A stretch of DNA of 64,000 nucleotides from Sinohyriopsis cumingii (taxonomy: Eukaryota > Mollusca > Bivalvia > Unionida > Unionidae). The notes beneath the pieces were generated by a model. That model saw nothing but the letters and a program-made list of their open reading frames with translations. It ran no database searches and was not told the origin of the DNA. The position numbers and the translations under genes are program-made. This document shows positions 23,490-35,760 of this stretch, one piece after another; position 1 is the first letter of the stretch, and each line of letters starts with the position of its first letter. The stretch covers positions 87,610,944 through 87,674,943 of the forward strand of contig CM068838.1 in the NCBI GenBank assembly GCA_028554795.2. Direction: 5' to 3'.

Positions 23490-23650
23490 CTGGTTTGATG
23501 AAATCTGTTTTCCAGTTACATGGTGTCTTTGGAAGTTTTGTGTTGCGCAACACCATTTCATGAACTTGACATATGCTAGGGTCAATGCATACGCTCACAT
23601 TCAGGCTGACCAGGAATGCACTCTCTGCCTTCAGGTCATCAATTATGAAG
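23490..23650 (-). CDS. Exon B3 of the modular gene
   Basis: 161 bp, acceptor CTTAAG, donor G|GTAACT. It reads SLNVSVC, IC, then LPKTPCNW and ends Lys-Pro-Gly. It carries all three B cysteines and joins A3 through GAC and C3 through GAC. Confidence 0.82.
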
Positions 23651-24609
23651 CTTAAGTAAAAAACAGAATATTTTCATATTAATACTTACTGCAAATGTAA
23701 TGGAACCTTTCTACAAGTCAAAAAGATTCAACATCTAAACAATATACAATAAACAGACTGTGCAGTACTTATGGTCATATTAATTGTATATAATTTTAAC
23801 TTTGTTAGGGGGAAGGACCTATACCAGTAAAGTTGGTGAAAGGAGTGGTCAAGAAAGAACATCTCTGACAAATTCATCAGTCATTGGATTGAGCCCTATG
23901 GTGGTGATGCAATATTTTTTACATACATTACTGAAAAATTGTTTTCCAAGATCCAAAATTGCATCTAACATCCTTATTTCCCATGAGGAACTGCATGACC
24001 ACAGGTAAAATCATAACTAATAATGACAAAACAAATACATACACAATGGGTAAATGTGCAATATTCATGGATCTATTGGTAAAAAAAACCAACCTTATGT
24101 GTGAAGAATCTTAATATTTGATAGGCATATTGAAATATTTAAAATCAAACTAGACATTAATAGTACAGAATCAGTGTATTCAACTTTCCTGCTCATTATG
24201 CCCCCACCCCCACCTCCTGCCAAGGTCTGGTAAAATCCTGGCTGAGTAGCTGTACAACACAATACCTGTAAATATATATGCATTAACCTACACATAACAG
24301 AATAAGTATAATCAAAAAGTCAATATATTTTCCTCTAAATTACAAGAAGCAGCTATGGAATGCACATTGAACCCAGCCTAAAAAAGCACATACCAATTAA
24401 CATGACTCTGTTACCTGAGAAACTGATTACATAAAGTCTTTAATCAAATGGATGGATGGATAGATGGATGGTCTGATGGATAGACAGATGCCAAACTGAT
24501 TGCCAAGTTGATCATCCACTAAGGCAGACTTGATAAAACAAGACAGGTTCAACAAAACAAGGCAGACTTATAAAAACAAAAGCATCTGGAATTTCTGGTT
24601 TGAACTTAC
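23651..24609. other. Intron A3-B3
   Basis: A 0.96-kb intron. A short GGAT/GATA-rich microsatellite lies at about 24448-24490; nothing else is seen. Confidence 0.45.
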
Positions 24610-24871
24610 TCAAGTCGAAGGACTCCATTCAACCATATGTTTTGCCTTGTGCTGAATGAGAATTCCTCAAGTCCCACATTGACTGAGTAGTCATCAATTC
24701 CAAAGGAGACTGTCCCAAAACAGTAGTCCACCCTCAGGAAAGCATGTAAAGTCCGTGCCAAAAGTGGAACTTCCAAACAAAGATCTAAGGCAGTGCAAGA
24801 ACTGGACAAAGCGCCAAAGATGTTATGACCGCTCAACGATGGAAGGACAACTGAGGAACTCATTGAGCAAG
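24610..24871 (-). CDS. Exon A3 of the modular gene (two cysteines lost)
   Basis: 262 bp, the longest A exon. Acceptor TTTCAG, donor GA|GTAAGT. It aligns throughout with the class but has only four of six cysteines: the second is replaced around Ile-Phe-Gly, and the first of the Cys-Cys pair is Leu (LDLC). The paired loss suggests these two normally bond to each other (inference). Confidence 0.82.
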
Positions 24872-25490
24872 CTGAAAGTCAGAAAAATTATCAATCAAAA
24901 TGAATTAGCATAATTTTGGAAAACAGAAAAAAAGACACAAAAAACTTTTTATGCAATGATTTAGCTGGAATTGTGTTGACAAACTGACTGATAATATCTC
25001 AGAAGACTGTGCAGTTAAATACAAGAGTACAGATGTAAAATTAAAATGTATCATTTATGATGTAAAAAAATTCATACAGAAATCTTACATGGAAGGGGTC
25101 CATTACAGCAACAAAATGTGCACAGTGAATGAAATGGGAATTATAGAATGAAAATAATTCCTCATTTTGAGGACTTACTTCAACTGAAACCAAAGAAAAT
25201 TTACAAAAGGTAAACCTGAACTATTGTATTAACCACCTCAGCAGCATGGGATATGAATATACATAGAATCTACTTATGTGGAAGTGCATGATGTGATTGA
25301 AATATAGAAATAAAACAAGGAATTACATTTTTTTTATATCAAGGCAGTAGAACAAGCATGTTATTAATATTTGCCATATATACATAGATGATTATATCTC
25401 AAGGAGAGTGGAGGTGAAATTAATAAAAATATTCCTACTTGTTCTTGAATATTGTAATTGAAATTTTTTGTTGTCCCATTAGTATTATAC
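24872..25490. other. Intron C2-A3
   Basis: A 619-bp AT-rich intron with nothing recognisable. Confidence 0.45.
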
Positions 25491-25670
25491 CTTGTTTGTT
25501 CCATCCATCTACATTTGGTGTGTAAGGGTAACTCTGAGGATTACACTGAGAATTACTCAAGTACTGGAGAATTCCTAATTTCTCCATCAGAAGAGCTGAA
25601 ATGCCTGTGGTCAATTGAGTCAAACTCTGAGACAATCCATGGCTTGTTATAAACTTGGTTAGCGTCAAAC
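25491..25670 (-). CDS. Exon C2 of the modular gene
   Basis: 180 bp, acceptor TTGACAG, donor G|GTATAA. It reads GLTLTKFITSHGL (Phe replacing the conserved Trp), LLMEKLGILQYL, SQC, and ends VDGWNK. Confidence 0.8.
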
Positions 25671-27211
25671 CTGTCAACATTATACAAGAATAATGTTTTT
25701 AAAATATGACATTCTAAATAAAACTTTGTTTATCTAATCAATCATATGACAAATTATCACAAATCATCACAGCTTATAATCTTGATGGGGCATTCATCAT
25801 TCAAAGAGAATGTATTATGATTACTATTATATATTTGTGAAAGTATACACTTTCATTAATTCAGCATCAAATGATATACAGTAAAATCCATAATTCAATG
25901 TAGAAATGCCAGTGCCAGTCTATTTCATAATTAAATGTCAGAAATGCCAATGCCAGTCTAATCCATAATTAAATGTCAGAAATGCCAATGCCAGTCTAAT
26001 CCATAATTAAATGTCAGAAATGCTCAGTCTAATCCATAATTAAATGTCAGAAATGCTGATGCCAGTCTAATCCATAATTAAATGTCAGAAATGCTGATGC
26101 CAGTCTAATCCATAATTAAATGTCAGAAAGGCTGATGCCAGTCTAATCCATAATTAAATGTCAGAAATGCTGATGCCAGTCTAATCCATAATTAAATGTC
26201 AGAAATGCTGATGCCAGTCAAATCCATAATTAAATGTCAGAAATGCTCAGTCTAATCCATAATTAAATGTCAGAAATGCTGATGCCAGTCTAATCCATAA
26301 TTAAATGTCAGAAATGCTGATACCAGTCTAATGGTATAAAATCCTTGTGACATAAGGCTACTAAGTTTAATGACATTTAATTCAATTTCTGCACAGAATG
26401 TTTAAAATGTGCAAAGTGATAGAAATTCTTTTCATTCAAATTTTAAACAATTTTAGTGGTCATCTTACTATTAAAACTCTCCATTTTTATCAGTGATGCT
26501 GATTTACATCCTTAAATATTAAAATAAAAGATTGATTAATTTACTATTCTCAAGTTGGGACATGTTATAGTACAAGTCACACAGGTCATGTAGGCATTCA
26601 ACACCGACAATTTCAGTAATGGGTGTCATTTCTTAGAACTTGATTCTACATACCTTTAAGTGGCAAGTATTCACTTCACTGGATTCATATACATCAGTAT
26701 TCCTTTGGAAGTCAATTTTTAAATGCCCAGAGAGGTGCATAAGGCAAAATCAATGTTAAAGTACATAGACATTTTTGGATGAAACGAACCTAAAGGTGTG
26801 ATCCAGTACAATCCAGATTGAATGTCATTTGCTGTGATGTCCCAATGAAAGCTACACATGTTGATATACAATTCTTTGACAATTCAACTCAACATACTCT
26901 TATTTTGACCCAAGTTTTGAACATGGTTACTATTGTAAAAGTGTAAGATAATTTTCATCTGGAAGTTTCTTGGTGACAGTTAAGGTGCAGAGCATTCAAT
27001 AATCAGTACTGAATAAACTTTGGTTAAAGCAAATTAGTGTTAAATTTTAAAAGAACAATTTATATTTAATTTAAAATGAGTAAATACGCATACATGACCC
27101 ATGTGGCTTGTACTATACAAGGTTCATTTTCAATGGCACTTTTAACACACTTATTGCTATGCAAAAGAAATGGGAGCAAAGTGTATTTCCCAACGATAAG
27201 TTGGTACTTAC
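25671..27211. other. Intron B2-C2
   Basis: A 1.5-kb intron with the 38-bp minisatellite at 25885-26335; the rest is plain AT-rich DNA. Confidence 0.45.
25885..26335. repeat. 38-bp minisatellite, about 12 copies
   Basis: The unit contains AATGTCAGAAATGCTGATGC followed by CAGTCTAATCCATAATTA. Two copies lack the GATGC stretch, showing unit-length variation. Confidence 0.9.
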
Positions 27212-27372
27212 CAGAATCCAGGTAACCCAATGTCCATCCACATCCAGGTTTTGGCAGGATGACATTGGAAATAGGAATCTCAGTATTACAGCTAACCTCA
27301 GGTGACAGACAAAAACTGATGGCAGCATTCAAAACGATTTTCTTTTTGGTAGAATCTTGCTTCAGATTGAAC
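27212..27372 (-). CDS. Exon B2 of the modular gene
   Basis: 161 bp, acceptor GTATAG, donor G|GTAAGT. It reads AISFC, SC, VILPKPGCGW and ends Leu-Asp-Ser-Gly. It joins A2 through AAG. A Lys-rich stretch (TKKKI) is peculiar to this copy. Confidence 0.82.
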
Positions 27373-29925
27373 CTATACACATTAAATTTAACTTTAAAAA
27401 GTCTTCTTTTTGTGACATTAACAAAATTGACAATAGACTTAAGTCGGACTGAGATCACTCACCATCTACGTTACAGGAAATGCATGAGCAAATGGCCAAG
27501 AAATTTCAGATTTGCTGTTGAAGCATACATGCCAACCACCCCCACACACCCCAACCCTGAGAGGTATAAGCTTAATTGTGGCTATTATAAGTGGCAAAAA
27601 GCATAATTTGGGCATAAAAATGTAATCTCTATATTACATGCATGAATTACATCATATATGAATAAGATACATTTCTGCTACTAGCCTGGTTCTGCAGCTG
27701 GTCAAAATTCTTGTCACAAAGGGCAAAATCCATATGAATTAGAACTGGAATACAAGCACAAAATATACTGAAATTTTTTTTATATTCAGCACTTGTTAAC
27801 TATTCGCTGAATGATCGTGAACTGAAATGTGCAATGAGGTCAGGTGCTCAGATTGCTGTATTACACTACTCTTATATATTTCTTTAAAGTTTGTAAAGCG
27901 GTGTTGATTTTTTGTTTTTTTCTGATCTGACATGTTTTGGAGTTTGAAAAGATCCATCTTCTCTAACATTTTCCATCATCTAATATCCACCACTCACACT
28001 GTGAAGCATTTCACTTAACACTGGCATCATTTTCTTTAAAATTACACACTGGTTCACAACTTTCCTAGCTTATCAATAAAATGAATATGTGAGGCAAAGT
28101 TCATATTTGAAGAAACCAGTCTGTTTTTTGGAAATGGGTCACATACGCTTGCTGTAAATAGCAAATAAGGAAAGCACTTTTATGCTATTCTCATGCAGCA
28201 GTCACCTTTTTAAGAATATTCTCAAATTTATATGTGCTGGAATTAAAGAGATGATAATAAAAATGACAAAAACAACTTTTTATTACTTTATTTTTATTTT
28301 ATTTTTTAATGTGCCAAAACGGCATAATCCATACACAGTCTAGCATAATGCATAATTTGGTGCAAAAATCATAATGATTATACCAAAACAAAATGGTTGG
28401 CATGGATGCTGAAGGTATATGTAATAAAAACAACAATTTTAAAGCCCTTTATACCTGGATGCTTTCTGTAAAGGTTATCAGAGTCTGTCAAGCAACTTTT
28501 CAGAAGCTGTTTAAATGTTTTGTTCAATTTTTATAGCAACAATTGTTGCTTTATATATCAAAATACTTGGTCAATAGACAACAGCTTGTTACATGAGATA
28601 CATTAACATCTCACAAAGTGACATGTTTCACACTAAAAGCTATGACCAGTTTGGAAGAAGTTGTATAATGATTTTTCTTGTTTTAGTAATGGAACCATAT
28701 CTGATGTTAGATCACCATCAGCTGTTAAAAAAGATGAAAGCCCTCTATGCCTGAATTCTTTCTATTAAATTTGTTAAAATTCTGAAAAGCAGTTTTTGTT
28801 AAGCCATTTCAAGATTTTTTATTTACTGACAGTGACCATATTGCAAGTTGGATCTGCATCATTTGTAAAGATGTGAAAGATCTTCAAGCTTATTAAATCT
28901 GGTCAAACTGCAATCCAGTTTCAGTGAAGAGGTCATTTAATTCTAATTTTAGTAATGGCAACATATCTGATGGCTTTCTTTTATTAACAGTGGCTTTTAG
29001 TAACAATGGCTTTTCCAATTTTCATAAAGGAAGACAAATTTGATGGAAGATTGGCCTCATTTTATAAATAATGAAAGGTCATCCTGCCAGAATGCTTACT
29101 GTGAATTCTGTTAGCAGTTTCTGAGGAGTAAAAAGTTGTATTTGAAAACATATCAGCATCATGTCTATAATTTCCCTTAATGACAATATGTTTTGTGCTA
29201 AATTTGGCCAAAATTGATCTGGTTATTACTGAGGACTTTGATCTGGTTATTACAGAGGACTTTGATCTGATTATTACTGAGAAATTTGATCTGATTATTA
29301 CTGAGGACTTTGATAAATCAACTGTTAAAAAATTAACAACCAAATGTGATGCACAATGCAGAATGGACAAAGGGTCAAACCATAAGTTTCACAGAGCCTT
29401 ACAGCAAATTTGCTATGATTTGATCACTGCAGATAATTAGAGTGAAATGACATGCCACTAATACAGCAAAGCTGCTATGATTTCATCACTACAGACAACT
29501 TCTTTAAAAAATAGTTGAATGAGTTAAATGATAATCCCCCTCTCTGAAAATTACTTTTATCAAATTTATAAATTAAGTTGAATAATACTTTCACTTTGCC
29601 ACCCCCTGCAAGCAAATGAGATAATTTCTTTTAAAAATATGAGACCCATCCTTTTTTTAACATTTCATATCCTGTCTGCACAATGTACTAAAATCCCATA
29701 CAATATGCTGAAAATCTGTGCTAAAGCAAGAATGAAAAATGCTTGATTTTATGACTTGAATTAAGAATGCACTTTTAAATGTTATGTAAATAACTTTGGA
29801 CATTTATAATGTTGTATCAATCACTGAGAATGTATGAAAAACATCACAGATATCATGTGATAAATTTGTACATTTTGTGTACTAAGAGTAAATTTATGTC
29901 AACTAAGGATATATGTTACACTTAC
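27373..29925. other. Intron A2-B2
   Basis: A 2.6-kb AT-rich intron with degenerate copies of the dispersed repeat (about 28680-29030) and a 24-bp repeat (29210-29320). Confidence 0.45.
29210..29320. repeat. 24-bp tandem repeat, about 4.5 copies
   Basis: Copies of GATCTGGTTATTACTGAGGA plus CTTT. The open frames across it come from the repeat unit. Confidence 0.88.
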
Positions 29926-30181
29926 TTTAAGCGTGCAAGTCCGTGAAGTGAAATAGTTTCCTCTGTTCCCCAAACATAGTGCTGAAGACTCCATTTCACC
30001 TTCAAGCCCTCAATGCTAGCAATAAGGGTATTTTTGCACAAATCAATATCCAAGGTAAAATGGAATGTCTGGCCTATCTCCTCAAAATTGATGCAGCAGT
30101 CGATAGCTGTGCAGCTTTCTAGAATCCTACAGGAGGTAAATGGTGGTAGTTGTGGTAGACCAGTCAACTTTGTGGAGCAAT
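29926..30181 (-). CDS. Exon A2 of the modular gene
   Basis: 256 bp, acceptor TTTACAG, donor AA|GTAAGT. It has split GAT then Cys and all six cysteines (SC, ESC, IDCC, DLC), then HYVWGTEE and LHGLARLK. It is preceded by the 15-kb intron. Confidence 0.85.
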
Positions 30182-30557
30182 CTGTAAATAACAATGAATA
30201 CATTATTATTGAAAACATCTGCAAAATGTGTTTAACGCTCATTCAGAATGTAATCAAGAAATGAAAACTAGTGGATAAATCATGTGTATGTAATATGCAA
30301 AACATTGACTCAATTATTCAATACAAGCATAGAAAATTTCAAGTAATAAAAATATCATCTATAAAATTAAGATATTTTGAAAATTATCTATTTCATTTCC
30401 ATGTTAAATATAACCAGCTTCCCAATGAGGTTTTGAAACATAAAACATTTGTATATTTTTTTTCTTTAGAAAAGGACAAATGTAATTATTTCAAGTTATA
30501 TTTATCCAATTTTGGAGGCTTATCACTCTAGCATGCTTTATGTAAGAATAGCAACTT

Positions 30558-30681
30558 ATAAAACATTATGGTTTATCAGACGTTACAACTTAGGATGTCT
30601 CATTACAACTAAATGAGTTAAACATTATGGTTTATCAGACGTTACAACTTAGGATGTCTCATTACAACTAAATGAGTTAAA
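30558..30681. repeat. 61-bp perfect tandem duplicate
   Basis: AAACATTATGGTTTATCAGA through AACTAAATGAGTTA occurs twice back to back without differences. Confidence 0.9.
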
Positions 30682-31429
30682 GTAGTCTCCAAAATGAAAT
30701 CTTACATATTATCAGGGCAACCATATTGGGAGGGACATTACACCTCCAAAGGAGAGAGCTCCCAGTAATAGACAACTCTTGTACATACATACACAAAATG
30801 GGAACATTGTTTACAATGTTAACAGTGTTTACTTAATATGATATCCTCCTCCAAGCTTAAGAAATTTAACTTGAATAATAATTTTTTAAGGGCATAGAGC
30901 AGATACTGCATTGAATATAGTACGGAAGGTATTTAGTCCACAACGTATTAGATGCCCTTTCTCCATTCACATGCTTTATTCAACCACAAAAGTACTTCAC
31001 AAGCATTTATAACTGCCAGTTTCTGATCTGAGTGGATGCACATTTTTCTGTCGATTAGCTTGTCCATTATAAATCCCACAGATTTTTTATGCAGATATCA
31101 GTCAGAACTACTTCCTGTGGTCAGGGTGATCAACCTTGAAATGCATTCACATTTTGGAAGTTCGTGAAGAGAAATACAACTCAGTCTGGTTTCTAAAACC
31201 TGCTTCAAAAAGTAGTGAAGGATGCAAATCTAAGTACAGTTTACAGGGTACTCATCATTCAATATTATTAGCTGATTTAGAGGACACAATATGTCATGGA
31301 TTACATGTAAAAGAATGTGTGTCTGTGCATGTGTGTAGTTTGGATTTTTAACATAGCTTTAAAACAAATTCAGTCATATCACTACAATGTCTGCAGTGTG
31401 GCTGTCTAGCATTGGGGCATCATGCTACA

Positions 31430-31633
31430 GGCATGAAGCATCATGTCCCACCCAATCACATTATCTTGACACCAGATCAACCATTCCTAACACAAACCTC
31501 TTAATGCTGAGCGCCTAGCAAGGCAGCTGTTAGTACCATCTTTATAGGTCGTTGGTATGACTTTGCCAGGGTTCAAACACATGACCTCCCACATCTGAGG
31601 ATGATGCCCTAACCACTAGGCCACCAGAGCGAT
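31430..31633 (-). mobile_element. tRNA-derived SINE, minus orientation
   Basis: On the minus strand it starts with an A-box-like TGGCCTAGTGGTTAG (31610-31624) and a decayed B box (GTTTGAACCC). The body then matches the SINE at 50869: CATACCAA, TGGTACTAACAGCTGCCT, GCTCAGCATTAAGAGGTT. It is more diverged than that copy. Confidence 0.78.
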
Positions 31634-32374
31634 TGATGTAAAAGAAAAAACTCAATCATTGATAGGAAAGAAAACTTAAGTTTCTAAAAGGACAAGCACA
31701 CAGAATAACAGACAATATCGATGGTAATCTCTCACTGTGGGAGGCTGATGCATCTGTCTTATGTGAGCCAGTATTGTCTATTGCCAATGCTGACGGTTGG
31801 TTGACTTCTACATGCTGAAACAAATCTTTCTGATTTCAGAATCAATACTGCATTTGGCAGAGAAAACTTAAAAATGGGCTCACCCAGTTTTCATAATATA
31901 AAGGATAAATAGATCCAGACCTTTTTTTGGATCATGAGTTCTACAATCTTAAATGCTACCCCTGGCAGTGATATGGTGTACGTAACAATAGAAGTCATAC
32001 TGGTAAGAACATAAGTTGGTATTGTTCCAAAAGCAGAAATAGTATATGCAATAGTGATAGTCAATAAAATGTTAGTATACTTAAGTGAAATGGTTTAGCA
32101 ATGCCTAACATTACTGTATTGTTTATGTATTCCTGACAACAGTACCGCGACCCAGTTGTAATCATTGAAAATCAGTCAGTTAATTATTTTCTAGGCAAAA
32201 ACAATGGTGTCTTGTTACAACTTTCATTGTCTTGTACTAAATGGTCCATGATCAACAATTCTGATACTACTCTATTACAATTCAAATTAAACTCACTTTA
32301 CTTTCAAAAGACATTTAAAAACCAGCTCTAACCTGAAGTGTAGTAAAAGCATACAATAAGATTTAGCAGTTGAA

Positions 32375-34846
32375 ATGGCAGATTCTGCATTCAGTGAGGA
32401 AAGTCACTCTGTCTGCCCAATTTGTCTATCAGAAGTTTGTGTTCTGCGATCTCTTCCGTGTTTTCACAGTTTTTGCACTGACTGCTTGAACTCACATATA
32501 ACAACAAGTGTTGAGAGTAACACCAGTGGAATCAAGTCTTTTCAGTGTCCTGTCTGCATGCAGGAGACAAGTCTACAAGTCACAAGCACACCCTCCAGTG
32601 AGTGGGCCACTTCATTCCCTGTCAATACTGTGTTGATATCTCTCCAACCCATCAGGGAAAAGTCACAAATAGAAAAACAATGTGACTCATGTGCTTATCA
32701 AGAAGTTAAAAGTTCAGCAACACACTTATGTATTGTGTGTAAAGAAAGCTTGTGTGAAAACTGTGTCAAATACCACAGGAGTTCCAAGTTACTGCGGAAT
32801 CACTCTATTCTTGGCCTGGAGGAAGCTTTAAGCAACCCTGAACATGCAGTGAATTTGGCTGAAGGTTTTACCTGTGGAATCCACAACAACAAAGATTTGG
32901 AATTCTTCTGCCTTGAACATGATGCCATCTGTTGCAGCAGCTGCCTTGTGGAGAAACACACAAGATGTACCAACTATGTGGAACTGAGAACATTTGCCAA
33001 GGATGTAAAAGAACAACAACCTGATCAAGTTGTTTTTAGGATGAAGCAATTAGAAGGTTACCTGCAGGATGTGGCAGCAATTCAGCAAAGAAATCTCACT
33101 AAACTCGAGGCAGATGTCAAAGATTTGACAAGTCAAATTACCCTGCTTAGACAAAAGATCAACAGTTTGTTGGATGACTTGGAAATGAAAGTAAAGTCTG
33201 AGGGAGACAAAATATTAAAAATTGAAAGCAATGCAAAGCAGGATGAGATCAAACAGTACTATTCACTGGCAATATCAATCAGAAATTCCAGTAAATTGAT
33301 GGAAACCATTACAAAGTATGGCACAGATGTACAGACATTTGTCACCCTGTACAAAGTGAACAAGCATTTAAGAGACTATGAAAGAAAGATTGATGGATTT
33401 TCCATAACTTCCAATAAGAAGGTCAAAATTCACATTATTGACAAACTAATGGACATATGTAAGGAGAGGCCTGCAGACCTTGTCAAAGTGGAGGTAATGG
33501 AAAATGAAAAAGCTTTGTATCCAAGATACCCACTAAGAACACCATCTGGCAAGAAGAGTGGATCACCCTATCCACTAAAACTAATTGAGCCACCCACTGA
33601 AAGAAAAACCCCATCTCCACCAAAATGGGATATACCATCTAAAGTAAGAGATTCACCTTACCCACTGAAACAGATTGAATATGTTGGCAGAAGTGACTTC
33701 CCTGATCAAATGACACCAGTGGAATCAGTTAACTACATACATCCACCATATTCTCCCAAACAGGTTGAGCCACCCAGTGAGAGAAAGTCTCCACATCCAA
33801 TGAAACAGGTTGAACAATCTAGTGAAGGTAGGAAGGAAAAACTAGAAACAAAAACACCACGAGTTGTTGAGATAATGCCTCCTGAGCCATCACCTATACC
33901 AGCTGTCATAAAAAGGAAGCCATCTATTGGTCCAAGTCATCTTATTAGTGACAATTCACAGGACAGCATTGCAAAGGGAAGCCCATCTCAGAGTCCTCAG
34001 AGATTTATGAATTTGAGACCACTGAAAGATTACAATGTTATAAAGATCAATGAAATTGAGATGATTGGCCCAAATGGTGAAATCCCTGTTTATACTGGAG
34101 TTGCCTACCTACCAGATGACAGAATCGTTTTTGTGGATTATGACAACTGCAAGTGCTGTTTGTTCAGTTCTTCTTATGAGTATATTGCTGACTATGATTT
34201 CACATCAAACCCTTCTGATGTCTGCGTTGTCAGTAAGAATGAAGTGGCTGTAACACTACCACTGAAGAAAAAGATTCAATTCTTGAAGCTGGACCATGTC
34301 ATTTCTTCCACTGTAGCTTTAACTACTAGACTTCTGTACTGGGGTGTAGCAGCAGTCAGTGAGGACAAATTGGTAGTCTCAGGTCCCCTGAATGACACAA
34401 CATATCACTGGGGTGTCGTTACAAGAGGTGGAAAGGAAATGTCTGTCTTCCAACTGCCAAGGTCAGAGAAGAAGTACGATGATACCCACCTGGCTTTGGA
34501 TTCTACAAGAAAACGTGTCTACATCACATGCAAGAACCATAACTCAGTCTACTGTTTTGGTCTGGATGGAACAAAGTACTTTGAGTACAAGAATGAGGAA
34601 TTAGGAACGCCTGTTGGAATTGGGCTGGATCGTGATGATAATGTGTATGTTGTCGGATTATACTCAGCCTGTATTCAACAGCTCTCTGGGGATGGGAAAG
34701 TTCAAAAAGTTATCAAAGCTGGAATCCCTAAATTTCCAGGACATATCTGCTTCAAGCACTCTGGTGAAGAATTTTTGGTGACCAATAACAGTGTACAAAA
34801 GGGACATAAATGTACTATATTCCAGCTGAAGGATCCAGACTCTTAA
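32375..34846 (+). CDS. TRIM-type protein: RING, two B-boxes, coiled coil, NHL-like propeller
   Basis: An 823-aa intronless gene, probably an E3 ubiquitin ligase. The RING is C3HC4 (Cys14, 17, 29, His31, Cys34, 37, 58, 61). B-box 1 lies at about 103-145 and B-box 2 at about 167-205, with Cys/His ligands intact; a coiled coil spans about 220-285. A Pro/Lys-rich segment (about 385-530) repeats SPYPLK/ERKSPHP-like units. The C-terminal 260 residues look like a six-blade NHL-type propeller of the TRIM2/3/56/71 style (family knowledge; weak sequence signal). The start is the first Met before the RING. It is encoded on the strand opposite the surrounding modular gene, inside that gene's intron. The substrate is unknown; TRIM expansions in molluscs are often linked to innate immunity. 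Confidence 0.88.
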   Translation: MADSAFSEESHSVCPICLSEVCVLRSLPCFHSFCTDCLNSHITTSVESNTSGIKSFQCPVCMQETSLQVTSTPSSEWATSFPVNTVLISLQPIREKSQIEKQCDSCAYQEVKSSATHLCIVCKESLCENCVKYHRSSKLLRNHSILGLEEALSNPEHAVNLAEGFTCGIHNNKDLEFFCLEHDAICCSSCLVEKHTRCTNYVELRTFAKDVKEQQPDQVVFRMKQLEGYLQDVAAIQQRNLTKLEADVKDLTSQITLLRQKINSLLDDLEMKVKSEGDKILKIESNAKQDEIKQYYSLAISIRNSSKLMETITKYGTDVQTFVTLYKVNKHLRDYERKIDGFSITSNKKVKIHIIDKLMDICKERPADLVKVEVMENEKALYPRYPLRTPSGKKSGSPYPLKLIEPPTERKTPSPPKWDIPSKVRDSPYPLKQIEYVGRSDFPDQMTPVESVNYIHPPYSPKQVEPPSERKSPHPMKQVEQSSEGRKEKLETKTPRVVEIMPPEPSPIPAVIKRKPSIGPSHLISDNSQDSIAKGSPSQSPQRFMNLRPLKDYNVIKINEIEMIGPNGEIPVYTGVAYLPDDRIVFVDYDNCKCCLFSSSYEYIADYDFTSNPSDVCVVSKNEVAVTLPLKKKIQFLKLDHVISSTVALTTRLLYWGVAAVSEDKLVVSGPLNDTTYHWGVVTRGGKEMSVFQLPRSEKKYDDTHLALDSTRKRVYITCKNHNSVYCFGLDGTKYFEYKNEELGTPVGIGLDRDDNVYVVGLYSACIQQLSGDGKVQKVIKAGIPKFPGHICFKHSGEEFLVTNNSVQKGHKCTIFQLKDPDS

Positions 34847-35198
34847 AAAAAAATTCCTGAAAACATTAATGCTAAGATTTGCAAGAGCCAATTTAATTTC
34901 AATAATGAGACACATATTTATTTTCATTTCATAAAACTCAGGTGCCCAGTCTGCAGCAATTATATGTGAAGTAACACAACTATATTTGAAAGCTCAGAAC
35001 GGTGTCAAATCAGGCTTTTGCTATTATTTTACTGTTTAATGCATACAACTACTTTAAAGAAAGTATTTATGTATGTTTGCATATCTATTTATTTGCACAT
35101 CTGCACAATAATGGTGATACATTGCCAATTAGAAAGAAAGTTCTTAAACCGTGAAATTGAAGAAATGTACAAAAATGTTAGGAAGACAAATGCTTCAA

Positions 35199-35204
35199 AA
35201 TAAA
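35199..35204 (+). promoter_or_regulatory. Candidate polyadenylation signal of the TRIM gene
   Basis: The first AATAAA after the stop codon lies about 350 nt downstream in AT-rich sequence. No experimental support. Confidence 0.45.
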
Positions 35205-35394
35205 TGTAAACATTATGTATTGCAAGGTAAAAGGTAAAAAGGTACAAATGTTATAATTTTTTTTAATTCACTTAAAATGCCCCCATTTTTTCAGATCATA
35301 TATCACAATAAAGTTTTTAAGTTAATTCACATCAAAAAGCTTCTTGCTCATAACACATTATCACACAAAGCAATTATGTTAAATGTCATTATTA

Positions 35395-35760
35395 TTGTTA
35401 TTTTTATTATCATTATTATTAGTAGTAGTAGTAGTAGTAGTATTACAACTGCTAATTCTGCTACTAATACTAATGTACTGTTTCTGCTACTACTACTACT
35501 GCTACAATACTATTGCTACATTACTACAACTGCTATTATTGCTTCAACTAATGTTATTATTCTTATTATTATTACTACTACTAGTACAATAAAAAAAAGA
35601 CAGAAAACCAGCCTTATTATTATTATTTATACTAGTACAATAAAAAAGACAGAAAACCAGCCTTATTATTATTATTACGACTAGTACAATAGAAAAAGAC
35701 AGAAAACCAGCCTTATTATTATTATTATTACTATTTGTACAATAAAAAAGGACAGACAAC
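35395..35760. repeat. Trinucleotide microsatellite with embedded 50-bp repeat
   Basis: Runs of ATT, AGT and ACT are followed by four copies of ACAATAAAAAAGACAGAAAA plus CCAGCC and an ATT run. It is low-complexity DNA, not coding. Confidence 0.9.

Larger units (their letters stand above)
30182..32374. other. Left part of the 15-kb intron C1-A2
   Basis: Contains a perfect 61-bp tandem duplicate (30560-30680) and an inverted SINE copy (31430-31633). The segment just upstream of the TRIM gene is AT-rich, with no clear TATA box. Confidence 0.45.

Noticed and set aside
35277..35684. 135-aa ORF
   Set aside because: Encoded by ATT/ACT microsatellite; Ile/Thr-only composition.
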